A stretch of DNA of 64,000 nt from Allomyces macrogynus ATCC 38327 (GCA_000151295.1 GG745333.1:1214379-1278378), one strand, 5' to 3'. Positions 21,101 to 33,309 are shown, counted from the stretch's first letter. Made by a program: numbers and translations. Notes: generated by a model from the sequence alone, not told the origin.

Positions 21101-23419
21101 ATTTGCTGGGTAAGTGCCTGACGCGCGATCGGGCCGAGGCCGAGAGCGATGAAGTGCGCGCGGCGGTCGCGTTTTGCTGGGGTTATTTGGCGCCCGTGGC
21201 GGCGAGCGACGCACTCATGGCCAAGATCGCGACGCAAATGATGGCTGCTGTTGAACAGCCGAGGTACGCCGACATGTTCTTGACTTGACGGTTTGTTAAA
21301 CGACACTAACCGAGACTATTGTAGTGACTGGAACGGGTTCGCGTCGGCGTTCTCGCTGTGCATGCTCTACTGCCACCGCAACACGGCGCGCACGCAAACG
21401 CAGTCGCTCGAGTACCTGACCGCCATCCACGACTTTTTGCTGCAGCACGCGACCGACCAGATCGCATTCATGCCCATTAAAAAAGCCGTCGGCCTCGCCA
21501 TGGGTATTGCCTACCTCCTCGGCCAAAAGCCCACGCTCGTACCCGGCGCGATCCTCGACGTGGCGCGCGACGCCGTGCGCACGTTCCCGACCGACCCGAG
21601 CGTTCCGCTCCGTGCCGCCTGCGCGAGCTGGATGCTCGCGTACACGAACCAGACTGACGACGCCGCCCTGCTTCTCGACTTGCACGCGGCACTGCAGACT
21701 GTGGCCGTCTCGGACCTCTACATGCTCAGCCACATGATGCTCGCGATCGCGCACGCGCGCGCGACCGACGCGGCCCAGTGCCGCAGCGCGCTGAACGAGC
21801 ACTTGACAGCTATGACGCAGCAGGGCACCTCGCCGATTCTGAAAATGAACCATGCGCTCGCCGCGTTTGCCGCCGTCGGACTCGACTTTATTGACCCGAT
21901 GGCATCGGCGCGCGGGGACGATGTCGTGGCCGCAACCGCGCCGTACCTGCCGGTCCTGCTCGATGTGGCCGGGGTCGCCGCCAAGATTACGAATTCGCGG
22001 CTGGCGAAAGTGTGTCTACCGCTGCTCGCATGGACGCTGCACCTGTGGGACACGACAGATGCGGCGGCCACGCCGGTCGAGCGGATCACGGTCAAGGAAC
22101 CGGCGAATCTGAACCGGTTTTTGTTGGACTCGAATTATTTGCGGCACGTGTTTGATGCGTTTGCGACCTGTCCAAAACATGCATTGCCGATGCTGCTCAA
22201 GGGGATCACGGTTGCGCACCCGTTGCCGCTCGTGGATTGGTACCCGGTGTTGCAGCAAGTGGCGGGCGTAGACAAGGATGCGGCGTGGACGTTTGCTGCG
22301 AGTAATGCCGCATCGTCGTACTCGTGCCTCGACTATTTGCAGGACGGGGTGTTGGGAATTGACAAGGACGGCGCGCAGTGGCACCGTGCTGTGAGCGAGC
22401 AGGGGCTCGGCGTGTTGCTTGATCTTGCGGGCGTGCGCAAAGTGGCCGTGGAGCAGCGCGGCCGCAAGGGCGCGATCGTCGCCGTCTCCGAGGACCGAAT
22501 TCTCGACGTCGTTTCAACCCTGCTGCGCGCGCTCTTTGACGACCCCGCCGCGGCCGCCGGGATCGACGACTGGGACGCTGTGCAGACGCGGTTCCTGGCG
22601 ACCCTGGCCGCACATATCCCTGACAAGCCCGCGACGGGCGGCGTCGTACATCATCTCGCACAGCTTATGAACGACTTTTACGCGCAGCATGCGACGCTGT
22701 CGATCGAGCAGCGCGGCCACGTGGCGCGGGCGTTCGTGCACTCGTTTTCGTGGTACGATACGGTGGTCGCTGGCAAAAACAAGAAGTTGCTCGTGCACGC
22801 ACTCGTCACGGTCGTACACCTCCTGCGTACCGGACGCGTCGTGCCGGCTCACTTGACGGCTGATGGGGTGCTCGCGCAGTGCATTCATGTGGCGTTGCTC
22901 GAAACGGACCGCGCCGACGTGCACGCGTTCCTGCTGGACGCGGTCCGTGCCGCGATCGAGGGCGCGTGCGTGCCCACCGACCGCGCCAAGTCCATGGCAC
23001 CAGCCGACGTGGCCGTGGCGAACAGACAGTTGCGCGCGTCAACGACGGTCGAGTGGATGGTGCGCGTGCTCGACTTGTGCACGCTCGTCGCCACGGATCC
23101 GGCGCTTGGCACCGGTGCGACCGCGGGCGTGTTTTCGATGCAGCAAGTGGCGCTGGTCGATCTGGCGTTGCGGCACTACTTGCTCGGTCTGGTTGGGCGA
23201 GTTGGGCCGGTGGGCGAGGTCGCGTGGCGCGGGGCAGTCGCGCTCGAGTTGCAGGCGATGCTCGCACGTGTGCCGGATCAGAAGACGATCAATGGTGTGT
23301 TGCGGCGCGTTGCGCAGTTGGCGGCCGGGCACCGTAAGTGGACCGGAGTCGTGAATGCGTTGTTGGCGCGGATGCGGTACACGGAGGAGGGGATGGCGCG
23401 GTGGGACCGGCAGCTGTGA
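18134..23419 (+). CDS. Focadhesin (FOCAD) homologue
   Basis: Very long helical-repeat protein resembling animal focadhesin with its DUF3730 region; mammalian FOCAD supports the SKI mRNA-decay complex. Exons 18134-20657, 20723-21263 and 21325-23419 join in phases 1 and 2, giving 1719 aa, close to human FOCAD (about 1800). Introns are 65 nt (GTACGT..TAG) and 61 nt (GTACGC..TAG). The sequence is almost entirely HEAT-like amphipathic helices, with no signal peptide or convincing membrane span. An acidic segment (DHIDTDEETGEEWEVLKPK) interrupts the helices near the end of exon 1. An in-frame ATG at 17939 would add 65 low-complexity residues and leave only 74 bp to the HRQ1 start, so 18134 is preferred. 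Identity rests on length, architecture and remembered family resemblance; other HEAT-array proteins are possible. Confidence 0.65.
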
Positions 23420-23918
23420 GCGTGAACGAGCGAGGTGGTCGTGATGTATTCAGAGATGAAGCTTGGACGTTGTCGGTCGAACAAACGTGCGTCCTGCTTG
23501 CACGCACGACATTGGACGTGCTTGACAGGCGCCAGCAGCGCTGGATTGTCGGCGGTGTCAGGCCTGTCGCAAAGCGGCGTGACCGCGACGATCTGTCCGC
23601 CTGGACATGTTGGCCACGAAGGCTGCAAAGGCGGCCAGCTGGCAGGCAGCCAACGCCGCCGACGCCAGCAGCAAGCAACACACGGTCAGCAGCCCGAGCA
23701 CCGCGACGACGCGCACGCGGACACGTTCAAGTTGACGCACACGGCGAGCCTGCCACGCGTACCCCATCCTCTGTCAAGACAGCCGCCGTGACGGCCGCCA
23801 CCGCGCCATCCACGTCCACCCGAACACGTATTGCATCGCCAACCGCTCACGTCCGCGGCAGCTCTTCAACCGCACCCGACCGCACCTTGGACCAACGCTC
23901 CCAAAGTCCGACAACACC
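23420..23918. other. Spacer upstream of ATG7
   Basis: Contains the 3' UTR of the focadhesin homologue and the 5' region of ATG7. ORFs in it run into exon 1 of ATG7 in another frame and look like shadows. No gene seen. Confidence 0.6.
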
Positions 23919-26492
23919 ATGCAATTCCAGACGCTCACGTCGGTCGTCGAGCCGACCTTCTGGCACGCGCTCGCCGAGCTCAAGCTCGACGTGCTCAAGC
24001 TCGACGACTCGACGGTGCCGCTCGCGGCGACGCTCGAGCCTGGCACGCTCGTGCAGACGAGCGAGGCTGCCTACTCGAGCATGCCCGCATGCATCTCGTT
24101 CGACCGCGCGTCGCTGTTGCGCGGTCTCGAGCGCGCTGACGCCGCGTACCTTTTGGTGACCTACAGTTGACCACGCCATCGCGTCGAATCTGACGTTCTG
24201 CACCCGGATCTAGCGCGTCCCCGTCGGCGCGCGCGTGCCGCGTGCCAGGACTTTTGAAAAATGTCAACACGATCGAGGACTTCAAGGCGCTCGACAAGCC
24301 GGCGCTGTTTGCGAGTGTCGCCAACACGGTATGTCGCTGTCCACGCGCCAACTGTCAATTTCCAAGTTGTGTCGTGCTCATTTTCCCCGCTCTAGATTTG
24401 GCAAAGCACCACGTCGGGCACCGCGCTCACCGACCCGACCGAGCTCGTGCGGTTCCTGCTGGTCGCGTATGCTGACTTGAAAAAGCACAAGTTCTACTAT
24501 TGGTTCGGGTTCCCGGCGCTGACGGCTCTGTCTGACGCACAAATCGTGCGTCGCGCGACGTTGGCCGGGGAATTTGGCGCCGAAAAGACGGTACGCGCTG
24601 TCAATTTTCGATTTTTTGATGACGTTGCTGACCTCTTTTGCTGTACGCTCAGGCCGCCATTTCGAGCATATTCCGCGACCACATTGCCGAATTCGCGTTT
24701 CTCCTGACCGTCGACGACGCCAAGAATGTGCACTACGCACCGTTCAAGGACATCACGATCCTCGCGCGCGAGGGACGCAAGGCACGCACTCTCTCCATCC
24801 GCCCCCAAAGTCATTCATACCATCTAACGCACCTCCCCCCGCTCCCCCAGTTCCTCGTCGCCTTCGTCGACCCATCGTCACTCGCCGACTCGCCCGGGTG
24901 GCCACTGCGCAATCTGCTCACGTTCCTCGCGCACCTGCAACTGCACCACGTCACAATCCTGTGCGGTCGCAACGACCTGCGCACGTCACGCACCCCTGAC
25001 GGTGTCGGCCAGCAGAGCCTTGTCCTAGACGTGGCGCTCGGATCGCTCGACATTCCAGCATCTGTCTCGACCCCGCCCGCGGTCGGGTGGGAGCGGCACC
25101 CGTCCGGCAAACTCGCACCGCGCGTGATTGACTTGAGCCATATGATGGATCCGCAGCGGTACGAACGACGCGTCGACCACCCGGCACGGCTCGCGCTGAC
25201 GCTCATCCTCGAATCGTAGTCTCGCTGAATCGGCGGTGCACCTGAACCTCAAGCTGATGAAGTGGCGTGTCTTGCCGGAACTCGACCTCGATGCCGTGAG
25301 CGGTCTGAAATGCCTGCTGCTCGGCGCCGGGACGCTCGGGTGCTACGTGGCGCGCACGTTGTTGGCGTGGGGTGTGCGGCACATCACGCTCGTGGATAAC
25401 GGCAAAGTGTCGTTTTCGAACCCGGTCCGACAGCCGCTGTTCACGTTTGACGATTGCTTGAATGGGGGTGTGGACAAGGCGCCCGCGGCGGCGCGGCACT
25501 TGAAGCAGATTTTCCCGGGCGTGGTACGTTGGATGAGGTTGACGAATGGCGGGCGGGGGGCAAGCGACTGACGGTTTGTTTTGGCTTGTAGAACGCGACG
25601 GGCCACGTCATGTCGATCCCGATGCCGGGCCACCCGGTCTTAAACGAGGCCGAGTTCCGCACGACGCTCGTGCAGCTCGAAGAAATGGTCAAGGCGCACG
25701 ACGTGGTGTTTTTGCTCATGGATTCGCGCGAAAGTCGGTGGTTGCCGACGTTGCTCGGCGCCGTGCATGACAAGGTCTGTTCGATTTTGTTATGCGCAAC
25801 ATGGGACTGCGCTCGACTCACCTTTGATGCGTTCACCATGGTAGATTGTGATCAACGCTGCGCTCGGGTTCGACTCGTACGTGGTGATGCGGCACTCGCG
25901 GCAACTCGGGTGCTATTACTGCAACGATGTCGTGGCCCCAACAGATGTACGCCCGCTTGCGCAGCATCACGGCCATGGCCACAGCTGCTAACGCGATCTC
26001 CACCACTTTGCCAGTCGCTCTCGTTCCGCACGCTCGACCAAATGTGCACCGTGACCCGACCGGGCCTCGCAGCCATCGCGGGCGCACACGCCGTGGAACT
26101 ACTCGCGTCGGTCGTGAACCATCCGGACCGGTACGCCCCAGCTCTGAATCTACTCTCCCTCCTATCCTTTCTCCTCATCTTTCCTCAATTGTAGCCAAAA
26201 CGCTCCGGCCACCGCGACGGGGACCCTCGGCAAAGTCCCACACCAAATCCGCGGTTTCCTCGCGCCGCTCGAGACGATACTGATTTCTGGCCAGGCGTAC
26301 CACCAGTGCACGGCGTGTTCCGAGAGCGTGCGGTCCGTCTACGCGAGCCAAGGCCCCGAGTTTGTGCGCGATGTGTGCAATAACCCGAAAGCGCTCGAGG
26401 TGATCACGGGGCTCGATAAGTTGCGCGATGCCGTGGATGATTTGGCGTGGAGTGAGGGCGAAGAGGGGGATGCGGATGCGGATGATTTTTGA
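23919..26492 (+). CDS. ATG7: Ubiquitin-like activating enzyme ATG7
   Basis: E1-type enzyme that adenylates and thioesterifies ATG8 and ATG12 and passes them to ATG3 and ATG10 in autophagy; cytosolic. Ten exons: 23919-24145, 24214-24328, 24396-24590, 24653-24781, 24851-25158, 25220-25523, 25592-25774, 25845-25946, 26015-26130 and 26195-26492. All phases agree, giving 658 aa. The N-terminal domain has [18 protein letters not shown] and PGWPLRNLL. The adenylation domain has [20 protein letters not shown], the [17 protein letters not shown] strand and [16 protein letters not shown]. The catalytic Cys is in MCTVTRPG (about residue 532). The C-terminus ends in an acidic tail. The 24782-24850 intron uses a GC donor; its length is a multiple of three, so retention would insert 23 residues without a frameshift. 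Confidence 0.96.
24782..24850 (+). other. GC-AG intron in ATG7 (69 nt)
   Basis: Begins AAG|GCACGC and ends in a polypyrimidine tract and CCCCCAG. A CTAAC branch-point-like element sits 30 nt before the end. The region contains no usable GT. Removal joins EGRK directly to [11 protein letters not shown], as in ATG7 homologues. Confidence 0.75.
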
Positions 26493-26807
26493 GCTTGGAG
26501 AGTGCACGCCGGTGGAGATGCGAAAGGAGGGTTAATTTTGTCTTCGGTTTTGCTTGAATATCCATGCTTGTCGAAGGCGTACTGGACGTTGCTCTGACCG
26601 TGCTCTTCCGTACCGTTCATTTCTGTCGTCAGGGACACGAGACAGGAAATCGTGCTGGAACCCGCTGCTCGCGCGCTGCGCGAGCGCGGTCCACTGTCCA
26701 AATATTCCGAAGAACGTGAAAATACAATTAACGAAGGAAATGACAAAATGCTATGTTATCTCCTTCTGGTCTTGCGCGTGGCCAGACTCGCGCCCATCGT
26801 CCGTCGT

Positions 26808-29233
26808 TCACGACTGGCACCACTCAAGCGGGATCTGGCCGTTGGTCTAGTACGCCAAACCGCGTCACGTCAGTACCCGTCGTTCAGGTGAGAGAGGGAT
26901 TGAAAGGTCATGGACGTACCCGCGCCACGAGAATCGCATTCACGTCACCGTTCGCCTGCTGCAGGCATGCAATTGCGCCGTCAAACGTGAGCGCGCACTG
27001 TTGCATCGTCTGGAGCACTAGCTGGTAATCTTGGCCCGACTAGCAAAGGAAAACAAAACCGTGTCAGATCCGAACGGCTTTGCACGAATCGAGTGGTTGA
27101 GATCGTACCATGCCGGGCGGTTTCGGTGGCAATCCTGGTACCGCGGCAGCCGGAATCGGTGACGGTGTGGGCGGCTGCGGGACGGGCGCGGCAGCGGGGG
27201 CGGCGGCGGTGGGCGAGGGCAGGAGCGGGTTGGTCGCGCCCACGGCCGGGTCGAGCCACGGCGCGCGCGGTGACGCGGCGCGCATGATCCATTGGTCTTG
27301 CACGATCTGGTACGGGATGCGCATGTTGGCGGCCCTGTTTGCGAAATGGATGATCGTCAATCACATCGTGTCCAGTGCAAGCAATTTTGGGAAGTAAAAA
27401 GCGAAGCGTACTCGGACCCGGCCGGTGTCGGAATCAGCATCAAACTACGGTCAAAGCTGCGCGGAAACTCGGCGTTCGGCCGACTCGCGTCCAACTCCTT
27501 GACGTCGCCATGTACAAACACGAGCAGCGCTGCCGCCCCCGTCCCCGGTAATCCACCGGGTACGGGCCAGGCATCGACGACGAGCGATTCGGCGACATGC
27601 CGCGTCTGCGGCAGGCTCCGCAACGCCTTCATAATCTCGGCCGGCCCATGACACAGCCGCAAATTCCGCTGATGCGAGGCGCGAATCTCGCGCAAGTTGC
27701 GCGTCTTTTCCCGCCAAAGCCCCGAGACATACGTAGTCACTCCCGTGACCGCGACCGAGAACAGGGCTTCGCCGTGGTAGACGTGCACGAGGTCGTCGCG
27801 GCGCGCGTCCATGGCGCCGAGGAACGCGGTCAGGAAATGCGCGACAGTCGCGTGCACGTCCGGCGTGATAAACGACCCGCGAATCGGCAAATTCGTCGAC
27901 GTGTCGAGTGCGAGCTGCACGCCCACGAGCGTCGCGCCATCAAGCGTCGTCAATTTCGGGAACCGATGCGTCATGTGTCGGCGGTACTTGTCCAGGTCGT
28001 CGGCGCTGCGGCGGTGCACGGGGGTCCCGCGCAGATCGAGTTCGACGAGGCACGGGTGCGTGGTCGCGTTGAGCGGTTCGAGCCCGCCAAACGTTTCCGT
28101 GCTGTTGTCCGACAAGTCGAGTGCGACAAGGGTCGGGAACATGCGCAGAAAATCGGCCCAGTGCTGCATGGGGCCGATGCGGTTGCCGGCAAGCGAAATG
28201 CGCAGTGGCTCGATGTTGTGTTTCTTGAGTAGGCCGGCGAGCGCTTGGCGCATGAGTGGTTCGCGCAGTGGGTTGATTCTGTGCTGCCCGAGGATTGGGT
28301 CCTCGAGGAGCCGCGAGAGGTTGAGCGTTTGCGTCGGTGCGTGCCACCGCGACTCGAGAAACGACAGGAGGACCTGCGATGTGCGCGACGCGGTGGACGA
28401 GTCGTTGCCAGGTGGTGCGGCGGCGGTGGTGACAGAGTTTGTCGGTGCGCGCGTGATAAACAGCTAGAAGTGGAGACAATACGAGTGAGCAAGAGTTCAA
28501 ATGCGGCCAATCGAGTGGTAGTGGGTGGAAATGGGCACCTTTTGCCCTTCGACCCACTTGTTGTTGAGCTTTTGCAGCGAAGAGGCCTGGGAATGGTTGC
28601 GCACGACGACGTGGTAGGTGGTGCCGCGGAATTCGCCCTAAAAAAATCAACGCGTGACCGTCAGTTTCCCATCGTTGTCCAGAGACGAAATGCGGATGGG
28701 GATCACGAACCGAAAGGATATCGATTCGGAGCGGGGCGCTGTTGCGCAGGGTGTTGAGCGCCCTGTTGACATCGGGGACTTTATCAAGCCCGGAAATCTG
28801 TGGATGGCATCACGACACGTCGAATCAATCGGATGCACGACCGCGACTCTTCCTGCTCAACCAAACATACTGTCATTTCGACAGCGCCTGGCGGCAAACT
28901 GGCCGTTGCTCCCGCTCCTGACGATCCCGCAAAGTCGGCGGTAACGCCCGGCGGGTAGGATCGCCCTTCGTCGTAATCGCGTTCCACGTGGTCGCGCGTG
29001 CGCCGGCCATTGTAGCCGCCGCCGCCACGCCCGCGACCACGACCACCGTGCGAGTAGCCGCCACCGCCGCGACTTGGCGCGTCATTGACGTCGGGCGAGG
29101 AAACGGGCGTGCCGGCTACAGTGCCGAGGCGCGAGAAGATGTTGCTTTGCGCGGTGGGCGGCGATATGCGCGCTTGGCCATTGCCACGCGGGCCACCGCC
29201 GAGGCGTGAACCGAGCCGGTCGTTGATGTTCAT
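26808..29233 (-). CDS. MEX67: mRNA export receptor MEX67/NXF1
   Basis: Nuclear mRNA export factor that binds mRNP adaptors and nucleoporin FG repeats. Seven exons: 29233-28871, 28797-28711, 28637-28539, 28463-27412, 27334-27109, 27039-26920 and 26846-26808. All are phase-consistent, giving 661 aa. Order: N-terminal RGG-type region (GGGGYSHGGRGRGRGGGGY); an RRM-like RNA-binding domain (PLRIDILS to GEFRGTTYHVVVRNHSQ); leucine-rich repeats (LRISLAGNRIGP, LVALDLSDNSTETFGGLEPL); an NTF2-like domain (HFLTAFLGAMD to YQIVQDQWIMR); a Pro/Ala linker; and a C-terminal UBA/TAP-C domain (QLVLQTMQQCALTFDGAIAC) ending in NGQIPLEWCQS. It converges on ATG7 and is divergent from the cyclin gene. Its partner MTR2 is not in the window. 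Confidence 0.95.
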
Positions 29234-29357
29234 CGTGGTGCTTCGTTGGGTGCGTCGGATCGCGGTGCGGGTATGGGGCCGAACGGGTCGCGCGCGGCAA
29301 GATGGCGGTACGGGTGATCGTGCGCGCGGAATGCGACCAGTTGCAGTTCTCTGATCG

Positions 29358-29364
29358 ATATATA
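29358..29364 (-). promoter_or_regulatory. Possible TATA box of MEX67
   Basis: A TATATAT run on the - strand lies about 125 bp upstream of the MEX67 ATG, in otherwise GC-rich sequence. Confidence 0.35.
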
Positions 29365-29429
29365 GGAATGCGGTTGGTGACTTGGCCGAAAGTCGACTTG
29401 GAAGGCAGCAAGTTGATGGCGGCGCGGTG

Positions 29430-29940
29430 AAGCGTCACACCAAGGTCATTGCATGGGCGTGTTGCGCAGGGACGTGGACGCGCGTGACTACCACGTGCAA
29501 GTCCGGCGAACTCGACAGGTGTGGCAGAGTGCGGTAGGCCATGCACGAGCGCCTCGCGCATGTCCCACACCGCGCCGCTCGACGAGGCGCGCAACTCTGG
29601 TGCTGTTGGCGTGGTGGCTTTCTTGCGTTGCGGGCGCGCCTGTCGCGATCGACGGACTCCGTATCGAGAGCAGGTGCCACACGCAGCATGACCTGATGAC
29701 TTGTCGCACGCCCGTCGATCCCACCCCGACGCGCAGACGCCGTCGTGTCGCGCTGTGCGGCTCGGGTCTGAGCTGCAGCTCGCCCGCCCTGCTGGACCGC
29801 ACGTCCGATGCTGCCGAGGACAGCGAGGCGCCGACGACAGCGACGACTGCGACACCCAATCCGCCCATGGTCCAAATCTTCCGAGCGCGGGGCATGGGTC
29901 GAGCATCTGTGCATGCAGCATGGTCGCAAAGATCCGACAA
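29430..29940 (-). CDS. Possible small single-TM protein, uncertain
   Basis: Low-confidence call. One frame starting near 29905 encodes a basic N-terminus and one hydrophobic segment (MGGLGVAVVAVVGASLSSAA). A second frame downstream encodes a helix-like stretch (GAVWDMREALVHGLPHSATP). A phase-1-type intron of about 80 nt could join them, but no donor is convincing. It might be a small mitochondrial or ER membrane protein, or chance ORFs in GC-rich DNA upstream of MEX67. Confidence 0.2.
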
Positions 29941-30871
29941 TCATGCAACTTTAGATCATGGAGGGGCAAGAAGACGTTTTAGACGGCGCGCTACCCCCTG
30001 CGTGCCTGCGCCTTGACTCCCGTTGTATGCGCAGCGACGAGTCTGGAAAGTGGAGGAGGGATGCAGCGCCAAAACGGGCTCGAGCACCTGGGTGCGCTGG
30101 CGATTTGGAGCAGCCTCGTCGGCTCGGCGTAACGTCGTGCTGGAGTGTCCTCGGCGCTCTCGTCCGCGCACGCATCGTGCGGTGGTGGTGGTGGCGACTT
30201 GTGCTTGGCACGGCTGATGACCGACGCCTTGGCACGCGCGGGCAGGAGTCGTGGCGGGCCAAGGGCAGCCCTGGCGACGGCAGCAGGCAAGGGGAGGGGA
30301 GGCGAAGAGAGGCGAGGGGACAAGATGCGCACGCGGCAGAAGCGGGGCGGGGTTCGCGAAGCCGACCGAAGAAAGGAAACGGCGCGGCGAGGCGCGTGCG
30401 CAACACTCTTCTCATCAGGAGCCTTCGCCGGATTATTTGCTTGGGGATCGCGCGGGTCGCTGCGGGCTCGCCGCGCCGCTGCGCCGCGGATGCCGACGTG
30501 GCCGCCGAGCGCGCGCTCTCCGTCTTGGACTGCGACGTGGTCCCTGGGCATGCCGTCGAAGGTGTCGGCGCGGTTCCGGTCGGACGCGGTCGCGGCCACG
30601 AGCCCGTCGATCTCGTCGGGTAGAACAGGTCCCCGCTCCCCCGCTCCTTCTCTCTCCCACCACCCGCGACCGAGACCACCGACTCTCTCCCTCCCTCCCC
30701 TCGCGCGATCTCCTGCTCGCGCCCCTTGCTTTGCGCGCACGCTCGCTCCTGACGCCGTGCCTGCCTGCCCGCCACCGCGTCCGCGCCTGTTGCTGTTGTC
30801 GCCGATTATCAGTCGGTCGCTGCCCTGCCACTGAGCAACGAGCCCAGCAACCACCAACCTCCAACGCCAAG
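29941..30871. other. Spacer upstream of the cyclin gene
   Basis: Purine-rich, then pyrimidine-rich GC-rich DNA with long open frames on both strands, none with natural protein composition. Probably promoter and a long 5' UTR for the cyclin gene at 30872. Confidence 0.5.
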
Positions 30872-32603
30872 ATGCCGACCATGGACCTGCTTACGTTCCC
30901 CGTCAAGGACACGGTGCGCATCATGGCCGCGCTGCTCTCGACCATCGCCGCCGCCAACGACCCGCTGGTTCGCACGGCCTCCGTCGCCATTTCGCGCTTC
31001 CACACGCGCGCGCTCCCGCCCATCTCGGTGCACGCCTACCTGGTGCGCGTGCTCAAGTATGCACCATGCCCGAGCCTCGTCTTTGTTGCCGTGCTTGTCT
31101 ACCTCGACCGCATGGCGCGCGCGCGTGTGCCGTTTATCGTGTGCTCGTCCAACGTGCACCGCCTGCTCATCACTGCCGTCATGGTGGCCACCAAATTTCA
31201 TTCGGACGTCTTCTACACGAATGCGCACTACGCCAAAGTCGGTGGAGTCTCGGTCGCCGAGCTCAACCAGCTCGAACTCGAGTTTCTCTTCATGAACGAG
31301 TTCAACCTCATGGTCCCGCCCGAAGAACTGCAGCACTATGCTGACCGCTTGCTCGACCACGCCGTGGCCACCAAGCTCGCGCCGCTGCCCATTTCCACTT
31401 CGCCCGTCGCCGTGCCGGCCACGTTGGCCGGTCCCGCGCAGCCTGCGCAGTCTGCGCAGCTTACGCAGGCCGCTTCCACGTCGGACAAGGACCCCGCGAA
31501 CGCTTCTTCGACGTCGGCGCCCTCCCTGGCCGCCGTGCCACCCGTTGTTCCCCCCGCTGCTGCAGCCGCCGCTGCGGCAGCAGAGAGCTCCGCCGCACCT
31601 CCGCGGTTCCCCGTTCCGGCCATCACGCACCACCCGGGCACGCCGCCCGCGCGCGTTCGTCCCGCGCCAATTGCGCCAGAACGCAACCCGTCGTCTCTCT
31701 ACATTTCCACGCGCGCGCCGTCGCCGCGATCCGCCGCTGCTCTGCTCGCGCTGGCCCAGCAGGGTCTGTCCGCGGCGGTCAACGTGCAAGATGCGAACCA
31801 GCAACTGCTCGCACCGCCCACGCGCTTGCCGAGCCTGTACTCGACTGCTGCCGCGGCCGTTCAGGCGGGTGCAGCCACCTCGGCCGCTGCGGCGGCAGCT
31901 GCGGCGGTCGCGATGGCGCGGCACAGCACTGCGCCCGCGCCGCATCAGACGCACTTGGCGCCGTCGCCCGTGAACGTGCACGCGGCCGCGTCGCCGCTCG
32001 CTGCCTCCCCCGCGGACGAACCGATGCAGGTCGGGCTCGCCGAGTCTGGCCGCGTCGCCGATGCCCGTGCACACGCAGGCAGCGGCAGTTCCCGCGCCGC
32101 CGCGGACCCTGCCAGTCCCACGGATGCCCGTGCGCGCCGGGATGTCCCTGCCCGTGGGTCCACGCCGCGCGCAGGTTCCACCCAGTGCGGCCATTGCCGT
32201 GCGTGGTCCCGCCGCTGCGACGTCGGCTCGCGCATCGGCACCGCCCAGTTCGCACGCGCAGGCGCCTTTCCGGTACCCGACGGTTTATCCCTCAGTCACG
32301 ACTGCGACTCCCACGATCTCGACGACTCCACCGACGGCGGGCCCAAGTCCCGACTCTGGGATCGATCACCAGCCGCACATGGCCGCTGCTGCTGCGGCTG
32401 CGATGGCGGCCGTGGCCAACATGCGGCAAGCGGCGGCGCAAGCCGGGATGCCCACGACGTTACCCGCGTGGTCGGCTGCCGCGGCTGCCGCGGCAGTCGC
32501 GGCGGCGCATGCAGCTGCAGCGCACGCTGCGGCCACGTCCGGATCGCCAAGTCCCGCTGTGGTCCCAACAGCGGCGTCGCCGATGCATCCGGTTCGTGGG
32601 TGA
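30872..32603 (+). CDS. Pho80/Pcl-type cyclin
   Basis: Regulatory cyclin of the Pho80 subfamily, which in yeast partners the CDK Pho85 in phosphate and nutrient signalling. Exons 30872-32029 and 32079-32603, joined in phase 0 across a 49-nt intron (GTCGGG..GCAG), give 560 aa. The cyclin box occupies about residues 25-170: RFHTRALPPISVHAYLVRVL, VYLDRMARARVPFIVCSSN and VHRLLITAVMVATKFHSDVF, then NAHYAKVGGVSVAELNQLEL. The remaining two thirds is Ala/Pro/Ser-rich disordered sequence with poly-Ala runs. The intron is inferred because the low-complexity reading switches frame near 32030; without it the ORF continues to 32815 in an unnatural frame. The tail is much longer than yeast Pho80 (293 aa). 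Confidence 0.85.
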
Positions 32604-33061
32604 GCGTGAGGATGGAGGGTGGAGAGGGTGGAGAGTGGAGAGGGTGGAGAGGGTGGGATCGGGCCGTGCGTTTTGACCGTGGTTCGGGTTCGTGGTTCGT
32701 TGACCTGGCTGTGATCAGTTTGGTTCCGTTTTGTTGGGCGAGTGGTGTGTCGGGTTCGGTTTTGGTTTGCGGGCGGGACATGCGAACGGGTGTTGCCAAA
32801 GACAGAAATTCATAAATTCCAGAACCTTGTTTATATTGGCTGTCACGCAGCGGCTGACGAGGCCGGCGTGCATCTTGTGGAGTTTTTCTTGAAAGGCTGT
32901 CGTGTCTTGAGTGTCTTGTCTCTGAATTCAAATAAATCTGTACATGCCCTCGCCTTGGCTTGTGACTCCATTGGAGATCTGAGTTCGGGAAACAGAGATC
33001 TTTGTGGACAATCCAGACTCGCGACAATTTATCCGGGTCGAATGATTTGATATTTTTCATG

Positions 33062-33130
33062 TAGGTTGGGGATACCATCCCCAGGCCTCCAGTACGTCAC
33101 GAAGTTTACACGGCCTCCATCAGCTGGTGG
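33062..33130 (-). other. Degenerate tRNA-like element
   Basis: The - strand shares blocks with the tRNA-Ala 240 bp away, in the same order: AGCT, GGCC, ACTTCG, GAGGCC, a GGGGAT/ATCCCC hairpin and a CAACCT 3' end. Its 5' side cannot form an acceptor stem and the anticodon stem does not pair. It is probably a decayed tRNA copy. Confidence 0.35.
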
Positions 33131-33309
33131 GCATTACACGTTGAAGTACGTGGGGGCGTGACAGCAGAAATCAATGGTTTTGTCTTGCGTAAGGAGAGAG
33201 CTTCGGTCGAGTTGGGATGACGACCTCACTGACCGAGAGGGCTGCAGTGCAAAGCGAAGCAAAAACAAAAACAATCGCATACCTCGTGGGTAACGGTCCC
33301 AAACAGTGA

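Noticed and set aside
29951..30857. Long ORFs on both strands upstream of the cyclin gene.
   Set aside because: Composition is Arg/Ala/Pro only, no splice structure or motif; stops are simply rare in this GC-rich stretch.
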